Below, in pieces: positions 1 to 5,832 of a stretch of 7,103 nucleotides of DNA. The notes under the pieces are model-generated. The model was not told the origin of the DNA, searched no databases, and worked only from the letters and a program-made list of their open reading frames with translations. Numbering within the stretch: the stretch's first letter is position 1; each line of letters begins with the position of its first letter. The position numbers were made by a program, and so were the translations under genes. The DNA is from an uncultured Clostridium sp. Lineage in GTDB: Bacteria; Bacillota; Clostridia; Lachnospirales; Lachnospiraceae. The DNA lies in the NCBI GenBank assembly GCA_900552885.1, contig USBM01000112.1:1-7103 (forward strand). Direction: 5' to 3'.

Positions 1-30
1 CCGCAGAGTTTCGAATCTGTGGGGTTTGTT
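1..30 (+). terminator. Rho-independent terminator of an upstream gene (left part may be cut off)
   Basis: CCGCAGA (1-7) pairs with TCTGTGG (16-22), with one G-U wobble, across an 8-nt loop, and is followed by a T-rich run (25-30). The two G's at 23-24 suggest that the stem continues into sequence before the window. It probably ends the transcript of the gene to the left, so the acyltransferase that follows needs its own promoter. Confidence 0.6.
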
Positions 31-104
31 ATATGTGTAGAATGCAGGTTATTGTTTTGTCTGTATATAAATCAACAAAATTAATAGAAGATGTAGTGAA
101 ATTG

Positions 105-113
105 TGTTACAAT
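105..113 (+). promoter_or_regulatory. Possible extended -10 promoter for the acyltransferase gene
   Basis: TG-T-TACAAT (TG at 105-106, hexamer 108-113) fits an extended -10 element. No convincing -35 hexamer lies about 17 bp upstream. It falls between the upstream terminator and the start codon at 178, which is where a promoter is needed. The call is based on motif resemblance only. Confidence 0.35.
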
Positions 114-177
114 AATTCTGGTTTGAAAGTATACATATAGCTTACAAATGATTTAAAGATATGAGGGGTTGTAACAT

Positions 178-1440
178 ATGAAGATTAAGACAAGAAAGAT
201 AACATATGAGCAGTTGATGAAGATGCCTGGAAGGGTGCATCATGATCCGGTAAGACCAATTAGGGGATTACGGTGGTTGGTCAAGGCATTATCAGCGAGT
301 GAACTTAAGAAGGCAGGGTTTACCTATTCGTTGCACGGTATGGAACGGTTAGGTGAGGAAGAACCCTGTCTTATTTTGATGAATCATAGTAGCTTCATTG
401 ATCTGAAGATTGCAGAGACGGTGATGTATCCCAGACCGCTTAATATTATCTGTACATCGGATGGTTTGGTAGGAAAAGAGTGGCTGATGCGTCAAGTCGG
501 TTGTATTCCAACGAACAAGTTTGTAACGGATGTACAGATGGTAAAGGATATGCATTATGCATTACATACTCTGCACAATTCTGTGCTGATGTACCCGGAG
601 GCAAGTTACAGTTTTGATGGAACAGAAACACCATTACCGGATACCATTGGCAAATGTCTGAAATTAATGAAAGTACCGGTTGTAATGATCCGGACGCATG
701 GGGCTTTTTTGCATGATCCGTTATATAATAATCTACAGATCCGAAAGGTGGATGTCCATGCGGATGTTACATATCTGTTATCTAAGGATGATGTTGGTAA
801 ACGGACAGCTTATGAATTACAGAAGCTGATAGAAAAGGAATTTACATTTGATAACTTTCGGGAACAGCAGGAGAAGCATATTGCAGTAACGGAGAAGTTT
901 CGGGCAGATTATCTGGAAAGAGTATTATACAAATGCCCGCATTGTGGCAGGGAAGATGGTATGAAGGGAAAGGGCATCTATATTGGATGTTCTCACTGTG
1001 GAATGCGATATGAATTGACAGAGTATGGATGTTTGAAAACAACCATGGGAGACGCAGCATTTACCCATATTCCAGACTGGTATCAATGGCAGAGAGAAGA
1101 GGTTCAAAAAGAGATTGCAGATGGCAGGTATCAATTGGATGTGCCTGTGGATATTTGTATTATGCATGATATGAAAGCCGTTTATCAGGTTGGAGAGGGA
1201 AAGTTACAACATGATAAGAATGGATTTCATTTAACAGGATGTGAGGGAAAGTTAGCATATCACCAATCGGCAAAAGTATCTTACAGTCTATATGCAGACT
1301 ATTATTGGTATGAAATAGGAGATGTAATATGTATAGGAGATATGGAACAACTATATTATTGCTTTCCAAAGGAAAACATTCCGGTTGCAAAGGTGAGAAT
1401 AGCGGCAGAAGAATTATACAAGATAGCAAAACATCAATAA
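178..1440 (+). CDS. PlsC-type lysophospholipid acyltransferase family protein with C-terminal zinc ribbon
   Basis: This 420-residue protein probably transfers an acyl chain to a lysophospholipid or related lipid acceptor at the inner face of the membrane. The acyltransferase domain lies at about residues 45-225. Its motif I is NHSSFID, with catalytic-type H70 and D75 in the HX4D arrangement. Residues 139-149 (YPEASYSFDGT) take the place of the usual EGTRS motif that binds the glycerol phosphate, so the acceptor may differ from that of standard PlsC. VPVVMIRTHGAF (166-177) resembles motif IV. A zinc-ribbon-like CPHC...CSHC cluster follows (C253, C256, C271, C274), and about 145 further residues have no family I recognise. 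Standard PlsC proteins are about 240 residues long, so the C-terminal half is an addition. The start is supported by GAGGGG at 163-168, nine bases before the ATG. No terminator separates it from the next gene. The substrate is not known from sequence. Confidence 0.88.
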   Translation: MKIKTRKITYEQLMKMPGRVHHDPVRPIRGLRWLVKALSASELKKAGFTYSLHGMERLGEEEPCLILMNHSSFIDLKIAETVMYPRPLNIICTSDGLVGKEWLMRQVGCIPTNKFVTDVQMVKDMHYALHTLHNSVLMYPEASYSFDGTETPLPDTIGKCLKLMKVPVVMIRTHGAFLHDPLYNNLQIRKVDVHADVTYLLSKDDVGKRTAYELQKLIEKEFTFDNFREQQEKHIAVTEKFRADYLERVLYKCPHCGREDGMKGKGIYIGCSHCGMRYELTEYGCLKTTMGDAAFTHIPDWYQWQREEVQKEIADGRYQLDVPVDICIMHDMKAVYQVGEGKLQHDKNGFHLTGCEGKLAYHQSAKVSYSLYADYYWYEIGDVICIGDMEQLYYCFPKENIPVAKVRIAAEELYKIAKHQ

Positions 1441-1499
1441 ATATTAGGAATGAATAAAGAGCTGTTAAGAGTGAAAAAGATAAGCTATTTTTTGTTTTG

Positions 1500-2240
1500 A
1501 TGCAGGTTCAGGCAGACTGCTTGAAGAAACGGAATCAGGATATTATTGATATGTTTTGTACGGTTGTTGAGTATCGTAACTTAGAGAGTGGAGAGCATAT
1601 TCAAAGGGTAAAGGATTACACCAGGATTCTGGCAGAATGTGCGATGACGGAGTTTCCAGAATATGAGTTGACACCAGACAAGATTGACACGATTGTGGCT
1701 GCGAGTGCATTGCATGATGTTGGTAAGATTACAATACCGGATAAGATATTGTTGAAGCCGGGAAGATTAACGCAGGAAGAATTTGAATATATGAAGTCGC
1801 ATACACTTCGTGGTTGTGAGATATTAGATTCTGTCGGAAATGATTGGAAATCGGAATCCAAGAAAACAAGTTATGATATCTGTCGTCACCATCATGAGAG
1901 GTATGATGGAAAAGGGTATCCGGATGGATTGGCGGGAGAGGATATTCCATTATCGGCACAGTTAGTATCTGTAGCGGATGTATATGACGCCTTAGTGAAT
2001 GAGAGATGCTATAAAGATGCATATTCTCCACAGGATGCAGAGACGGCATTTCGTGCAGCACATACTTTGAAAGGGCTATGCATGAATCTGGGTTTTGATT
2101 CGTTGTATGAAGTAAGTTCTGCATTGACTGAGAATCTGAGAGGCCGGCAGTTGAACGGCTGGGAGTCTTTGTTTGAGAAGGTAGAGCAGAGATATCTGAT
2201 CGTGAGAGAGGCGTTAGAGGAACTTCAGGCGTCAGAGTAA
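1500..2240 (+). CDS. HD-GYP domain protein fused to a partial Hpt domain; possible remnant of a larger gene
   Basis: HD-GYP domains hydrolyse cyclic di-GMP or related dinucleotides with a metal centre. Numbered from the ATG at 1500 (246 residues), the set of conserved residues is complete: H33 in SGEH, H72-D73 in HDVGK, H101, the HHH run 130-132, GYP at 139-141 and D160 in VADVYDAL. After about residue 178 the usual HD-GYP tail (E-G-x-FDP) is absent. The sequence passes straight into an Hpt active-site helix with AAHTLKG (H188) and LGF, then the following helices. The first two helices of the Hpt bundle are missing. The start is weak: ATG 1500, or TTG 1497 just before it, with no ribosome binding site. 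The frame is open upstream only to a TAA at 1455. The typical start of this HD-GYP type sits behind a receiver domain, which is absent. Phosphodiesterase activity is possible; phosphotransfer seems doubtful. It lies 59 bp after the acyltransferase gene. Confidence 0.75.
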   Translation: MQVQADCLKKRNQDIIDMFCTVVEYRNLESGEHIQRVKDYTRILAECAMTEFPEYELTPDKIDTIVAASALHDVGKITIPDKILLKPGRLTQEEFEYMKSHTLRGCEILDSVGNDWKSESKKTSYDICRHHHERYDGKGYPDGLAGEDIPLSAQLVSVADVYDALVNERCYKDAYSPQDAETAFRAAHTLKGLCMNLGFDSLYEVSSALTENLRGRQLNGWESLFEKVEQRYLIVREALEELQASE

Positions 2241-2260
2241 AATAAGATTGAAAGAATAGG

Positions 2261-2320
2261 AACCCCTTATGTGATCGGTATTGTGAGATAACGGATTGTG
2301 TAAGGGGTTTTGTTATATTT
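2261..2320 (+). terminator. Terminator after the HD-GYP gene
   Basis: AACCCCTTA (2261-2269) and TAAGGGGTT (2301-2309) form a perfect 9-bp stem followed by a T-rich stretch (2308-2320). The 31-nt loop is longer than usual. It starts 20 bp after the HD-GYP stop codon and ends before the merR promoter, so it separates the two transcription units. Confidence 0.65.
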
Positions 2321-2332
2321 GTAAAATAGGAC

Positions 2333-2363
2333 TTGACTTGGAGTATACTCCAAGTAATATACT
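2333..2363 (+). promoter_or_regulatory. MerR-type promoter with operator in a 19-bp spacer
   Basis: The -35 hexamer TTGACT (2333-2338) and the -10 hexamer TATACT (2358-2363) are 19 bp apart, the over-long spacing that MerR-family activators correct by twisting DNA. A perfect 18-bp palindrome, CTTGGAGTATACTCCAAG (2337-2354), overlaps the end of the -35 and fills most of the spacer, exactly where MerR dimers bind. The next gene encodes such a regulator, so autoregulation and control of the co-transcribed DXS-like gene are strongly indicated. Confidence 0.9.
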
Positions 2364-2387
2364 CTTGTATGTGGAAAATTAATAGGT

Positions 2388-2394
2388 AAGGTGG
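2388..2394 (+). promoter_or_regulatory. Ribosome binding site that sets the merR start
   Basis: AAGGTGG lies eight bases before ATG 2403. The in-frame GTG at 2391 falls inside this site, so it cannot be the start. Starting at 2403 also gives the usual MerR N-terminus, MTIKEVSEKY. Confidence 0.75.
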
Positions 2395-2402
2395 TACCAT
2401 GT

Positions 2403-2795
2403 ATGACAATTAAAGAAGTGAGCGAAAAGTATAATATTAGTCAGGATACCTTACGGTATTATGAACGGATTGGAATGATACCGGCAATCAACCGTACACC
2501 GGGTGGAATTCGGAATTATGAGGAATCAGATCTTGGCTGGGTAGAACTTGCAATCTGTATGAGAAGTGCAGGACTGCCAATTGAAGCTTTGATTGAATAT
2601 GTCAAGTTGTATCAGCAGGGAGATACAACCTTTGCTGCAAGATTACAATTGTTGCAGGAGCAGAGGGAGAGCCTGGAGGAACAAAAAGCACAGTTGGAAA
2701 AAGCAATCAATAAGTTAAACTACAAAATATCCAGATATGAAGTGGCAGTTCAGACAGGAAAATTAACATGGGAGGATGATGTAAAATGTATATAG
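2403..2795 (+). CDS. MerR family transcriptional regulator, AdhR-like aldehyde-sensor type
   Basis: This 130-residue regulator has the winged helix-turn-helix at residues 1-70 (ISQDTLRYYERIGMIP, then GGIRNYEESD) and a long dimerising coiled coil at about residues 78-113, rich in Q, E, K and L. It has no cysteine cluster for metal binding. Its single core cysteine is C52 in the segment ELAICMRSAGL. Bacillus subtilis AdhR, as I recall it, has a cysteine at the same position in a very similar segment and uses it to sense carbonyl electrophiles such as methylglyoxal and formaldehyde. A second cysteine, C129, is the next-to-last residue. The gene sits behind a 19-bp-spacer promoter with a perfect palindrome and overlaps the DXS-like gene by 10 bp, so the two are almost certainly co-transcribed and translationally coupled. 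Aldehyde sensing is inferred from C52. The MerR family call is secure. Confidence 0.93.
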   Translation: MTIKEVSEKYNISQDTLRYYERIGMIPAINRTPGGIRNYEESDLGWVELAICMRSAGLPIEALIEYVKLYQQGDTTFAARLQLLQEQRESLEEQKAQLEKAINKLNYKISRYEVAVQTGKLTWEDDVKCI

Positions 2796-4531
2796 AAAAT
2801 ATTAACGGACCAGAAGATGTAAAGAAATTATCAGTAGATCAGATGCATGTATTGGCACAGGAGATGCGGGATGCCCTATTGAAACGTGCAAGTATTCATG
2901 GTGGTCATTTTGGACCCAATTTTGGTATGGTAGAAGCAACGATTGCACTTCATTATGTATTTGATTCCCCGAAAGATAAGATGGTATTTGATGTGTCACA
3001 TCAGACGTATCCTCACAAGATGCTTACAGGCAGAAAAGACGCGTATCTTTATGAAGAGAAATATGATGATGTATCGGGATACAGTAACCCGGCAGAAAGC
3101 GAGCATGATCATTTTATAATCGGACACACTTCAACTTCTGTCAGCCTTGCGTGTGGTCTTGCCAAAGCAAGAGATCTGAACGGAAAAGACGGAAATGTTA
3201 TTGCTGTGATCGGCGATGGTTCATTAAGTGGAGGAGAAGCATTAGAAGGCTTGGATTATGCGGCTGAATTAGGTGGTAATCTGATCATAGTTGTTAATGA
3301 TAATGACATGTCGATTGCTGAAAATCATGGAGGATTGTATCAGAATCTGAAGCTATTGCGTGAGACAAAGGGACAGGCAGAGTGTAATCTGTTTAAGGCA
3401 ATGGGTTTGGATTATGTATATGTGGATGAAGGAAATGATGTCAAGACATTAATTGATGCATTTACATCTGTGAAGGATAGTAAGAAAGCGGTAGTTGTGC
3501 ATATTAAGACCTTAAAAGGAAAGGGATATGCTTTGGCGGAAGAGAATAAAGAGAACTGGCATTGGTGTATGCCGTTCCATATAGAAAACGGAGAACCATT
3601 GATGACAATGGAAGGCGAAGATTATTCAGATGTTACGGCAGAATATCTGCTTGCAAAGATGAAGGAGGATCGAAGTGTTGTTGCAATTACGGCTGCAACA
3701 CCGGCGGTAATGGGATTTGGTAAGGACAAGAGAGAGGAAGCGGGCAAACAGTTCGTCGATGTAGGAATTGCAGAAGAGACAGCGGTAGCATTCGCATCCG
3801 GAATCGCCCAGAATGGCGGAAAACCGGTATACGGGGTTTACAGTTCTTTTGTGCAGAGAACGTATGACCAGTTATCACAGGATCTGTGTATCAATAACAG
3901 TCCGGCAACTTTGATCATATATGCAGCTTCGGTGTATGGCATGAATGATGTAACCCATTTGGGAATCTTTGATATTCCGATGATCTCGAATATCCCGAAT
4001 CTTGTATATCTGGCACCAACCACGAAAGAGGAATATCTGGCAATGCTTGACTGGAGTATTGCACAGATGGAACATCCGGTTGCGATTCGTGTACCGGGTG
4101 GAGAACTGGTATCAGACGGAGTGGCTGTTACAAAGGATTTCTCACAGCTTAATACCTATGAGGTGACACAGAAGGGAAGTAAGGTTGCTGTAATCGGACT
4201 TGGAACCTTCTATCCATTAGCCAAGGAAGTGGCTGAAAAGTTAAAAGCAGAAAAGAATATCGATGCGACCGTGATCAATCCGTATTACATTACAGGTGTG
4301 GACGAAGCGTTGTTAGAGGAACTCAAGAAAGATCATGATGTGGTCCTTACACTTGAGGATGGAATCTTAGACGGCGGTTTTGGAGAGAAGATTGCAAGGT
4401 TCTATGGTAATTCGGATGTAAAAGTATATAATTATGGATTGAAGAAGGAATTCTTAGACCGTTATGATGTAAATGAAGTCCTGAAAGAGAATCATTTAAC
4501 AGCAGAACAGATCGTGGAGGACATCTTTTAG
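2786..4531 (+). CDS. 1-deoxy-D-xylulose-5-phosphate synthase family (dxs-like) thiamine diphosphate enzyme, divergent acceptor site
   Basis: This is a 581-residue enzyme of the DXS family, which joins pyruvate to glyceraldehyde 3-phosphate to feed isoprenoid and thiamine synthesis. Standard DXS is about 620 residues; the shortfall is mainly the loop before residue 200. Conserved features are H41 in GGHF, H72 in DVSHQ, GHTSTS (113-118), GDG (143-145) with NDN (171-173) for Mg and thiamine diphosphate, E330 in VGIAEE, Y352 and R358 in YSSFVQRTYDQ, and H391 in THLG. Compared with E. coli DXS from memory, R420 becomes A380, D427 becomes N387, R478 becomes G438 and H299 of the DGH motif becomes N217. 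The first three normally hold the acceptor and its phosphate. Databases would probably label it DXS, but the acceptor may differ. The ATG has a strong site, GGGAGG (2770-2775), inside the merR end. Transcription is expected from the MerR promoter. Confidence 0.88.
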   Translation: MYIENINGPEDVKKLSVDQMHVLAQEMRDALLKRASIHGGHFGPNFGMVEATIALHYVFDSPKDKMVFDVSHQTYPHKMLTGRKDAYLYEEKYDDVSGYSNPAESEHDHFIIGHTSTSVSLACGLAKARDLNGKDGNVIAVIGDGSLSGGEALEGLDYAAELGGNLIIVVNDNDMSIAENHGGLYQNLKLLRETKGQAECNLFKAMGLDYVYVDEGNDVKTLIDAFTSVKDSKKAVVVHIKTLKGKGYALAEENKENWHWCMPFHIENGEPLMTMEGEDYSDVTAEYLLAKMKEDRSVVAITAATPAVMGFGKDKREEAGKQFVDVGIAEETAVAFASGIAQNGGKPVYGVYSSFVQRTYDQLSQDLCINNSPATLIIYAASVYGMNDVTHLGIFDIPMISNIPNLVYLAPTTKEEYLAMLDWSIAQMEHPVAIRVPGGELVSDGVAVTKDFSQLNTYEVTQKGSKVAVIGLGTFYPLAKEVAEKLKAEKNIDATVINPYYITGVDEALLEELKKDHDVVLTLEDGILDGGFGEKIARFYGNSDVKVYNYGLKKEFLDRYDVNEVLKENHLTAEQIVEDIF

Positions 4532-4555
4532 TTGTATATGTAATATAAGAGTATG

Positions 4556-4584
4556 ATTGATAACGGTATGCAATATTTATCAAT
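4556..4584. repeat. Inverted repeat between the DXS-like and oxidoreductase genes
   Basis: ATTGATAA (4556-4563) and TTATCAAT (4577-4584) are perfect 8-bp inverted arms around 13 bp. There is no T tract, so it is not a normal terminator. It could be a protein binding site or a weak RNA hairpin within the 108-bp gap; AT-rich chance is also possible. Confidence 0.35.
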
Positions 4585-4621
4585 TAAACATATGCCTTTT
4601 GGGCGTGTTACTCAGGATATA

Positions 4622-4636
4622 GAGAGGAAAATCAGG
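4622..4636 (+). promoter_or_regulatory. Ribosome binding region that favours the oxidoreductase start at 4640
   Basis: GAGAGG (4622-4627) lies 12 bases before ATG 4640, with a second weak ATCAGG closer in. The longer in-frame alternative at ATG 4553 has only a poor upstream site, and its 29 extra residues do not resemble the start of a Rossmann fold. Confidence 0.5.
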
Positions 4637-4639
4637 TAT

Positions 4640-5626
4640 ATGAGATTAGGAATTGTTGGAAGCGGCATGATCGTACAGGAGATTCTTCCGATGTTATGTC
4701 AGATGGAGATTGACGAGATTTATTTACTTGTAAGACCGGAGTCAGAAGAGAAAGGAATTCGGTTGTGTCAGGAGTATGGATTAGCCGGATATTATACGGA
4801 TTATACAAAAATGCTGGAAGAGAATATAGATACAATCTATATTGCTTTGCCGAATCATCTTCACTATGCATACGCAAAGCAGGCGTTCGAAGCAGACAAG
4901 CATGTGCTCGTGGAGAAGCCAATGGTACCAACGGTAGAAGAGTTTGATATGCTGTGTACATTGGCAAAGGAACATAACCGAATGTTGATCGAAGCAATCA
5001 ACATTCCATATTTGCCAGCGTATCAGTCTTTGAAGGAGCATGTAAATGAGCTTGGGGCAATACGGATAGTGAATTTTAACTTTAGTCAATATTCGTCTCG
5101 CTATGATGCATTTAAGGAGGGAAAGGTTGCTCCTGTATTTGATGTAAACAAAGCAGGCGGTGCCTTAATGGATATTAACGTATATAACCTGCATGCAATT
5201 GTTGGACTGTTTGGCAGACCCGAGAGGGTTGTATATCATGCTAATATAGAACGGGGCATTGATACAAGCGGCATACTTACCTTGGATTATGGTAAGTTTC
5301 AGGTGGTTGCCATTGGGGCGAAGGATTGTTCCGCACCAACTGTATCTACGATACAGGGAGATGCTGGTTATGTGCGGATAGATGGATCAACGAACCAGTT
5401 TCACACTTATGTATTGGCAAAGAATAAACAGGAAGAGATTGTACATTCCTATAACACTGGGGAGCATCGGTTGTCATATGAATGGAAGAAGTTCCTACAG
5501 ATGATTGACGACAAGGATACAAAAACAGCAGATAATATGCTGTTGAATTGCCGTATTGTATGTGAGATTATGGAACAGGCAAGACATCAGCAGGGAATCT
5601 GTTTTCCGGGTGAGGATGTAGAATAA
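4640..5626 (+). CDS. Gfo/Idh/MocA family NAD(P)-dependent oxidoreductase
   Basis: This 328-residue cytoplasmic dehydrogenase has the two-domain Gfo/Idh/MocA plan. The N-terminal Rossmann fold begins at once with MRLGIVGSGMI (a GxGxxI nucleotide loop), continues through IALPNHLHYAYA (68-79) and reaches the family hallmark EKP (92-94). The C-terminal substrate domain contains GGALMDINVYNLH (173-185), matching the family segment usually written GG-LxDxGxYxxH; N180 replaces the common glycine, and D178 and H185 are kept. The length is normal for the family. Members oxidise or reduce sugars, polyols and related hydroxy compounds, and the substrate cannot be read from sequence. It follows the DXS-like gene by 108 bp with no clear terminator, so it may be the third gene of the MerR-controlled unit, perhaps processing the enzyme's product. 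That link is inference. Confidence 0.88.
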   Translation: MRLGIVGSGMIVQEILPMLCQMEIDEIYLLVRPESEEKGIRLCQEYGLAGYYTDYTKMLEENIDTIYIALPNHLHYAYAKQAFEADKHVLVEKPMVPTVEEFDMLCTLAKEHNRMLIEAINIPYLPAYQSLKEHVNELGAIRIVNFNFSQYSSRYDAFKEGKVAPVFDVNKAGGALMDINVYNLHAIVGLFGRPERVVYHANIERGIDTSGILTLDYGKFQVVAIGAKDCSAPTVSTIQGDAGYVRIDGSTNQFHTYVLAKNKQEEIVHSYNTGEHRLSYEWKKFLQMIDDKDTKTADNMLLNCRIVCEIMEQARHQQGICFPGEDVE

Positions 5627-5685
5627 TCTTACGGTATAGATATCTGTAGTAACAGGAAGAGATAGAAACATAGTAAATGAAAGTA

Positions 5686-5714
5686 TTGTTGTATAAACTT
5701 TTGTGTGCTATGAT
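5686..5714 (+). promoter_or_regulatory. Possible promoter upstream of feoB
   Basis: TTGTTG (5686-5691), a 17-bp spacer and TATGAT (5709-5714) resemble a housekeeping promoter. Transcription would start near 5721, inside the 5' arm of the hairpin that begins at 5717, so this promoter and a complete hairpin RNA would not occur together. The hairpin then serves the upstream transcript. Confidence 0.35.
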
Positions 5715-5716
5715 AG

Positions 5717-5764
5717 ACAGGCACAGAGTATGGAAGGGGAAAGCCATGTTCTGGGCCTGTTTTT
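5717..5764 (+). terminator. Strong hairpin with T tract: terminator of the oxidoreductase gene, or attenuator
   Basis: ACAGGC (5717-5722) pairs with GCCTGT (5755-5760), there is one A-G mismatch, and then CAGAGTATGG (5724-5733) pairs fully with CCATGTTCTG (5744-5753), counting two G-U wobbles. The loop is AAGGGGAAAG, and a T run (5760-5764) follows at once. It stands 90 bp after the oxidoreductase stop and 69 bp before feoB. A terminator is the simplest reading. Confidence 0.75.
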
Positions 5765-5832
5765 GTCCGGACGGGAAAATGGTCTGTGACTTGCAGTTTG
5801 CATAATGTACGTGTTTGTTTAGGAGAAAAAAG

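Larger units (their letters stand above)
5627..5832 (+). other. Intergenic region before feoB
   Basis: No gene is seen in these 206 bp. They hold a promoter-like pair, TTGTTG (5686-5691) and TATGAT (5709-5714) with a 17-bp spacer, a strong hairpin with T tract (5717-5764), the 8-bp palindromes AGATATCT (5638-5645) and GTCCGGAC (5765-5772), and the feoB ribosome binding site AGGAG (5821-5825). I see no clear Fur or DtxR operator. Confidence 0.45.

Noticed and set aside
2391..2402. GTG start that would lengthen the MerR regulator by four residues
   Set aside because: The GTG is part of the ribosome binding site for ATG 2403, and family members begin at the position of 2403.
1729..2409. Long minus-strand open frame (226 residues) across the HD-GYP gene
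   Set aside because: It lies antisense to a well-conserved gene, crosses a terminator and the merR promoter, and its translation has no recognisable motif.
4553..4639. Upstream ATG for the oxidoreductase, adding 29 residues
   Set aside because: It has only a poor ribosome binding site and the extra residues precede the normal Rossmann start. ATG 4640 fits the family.
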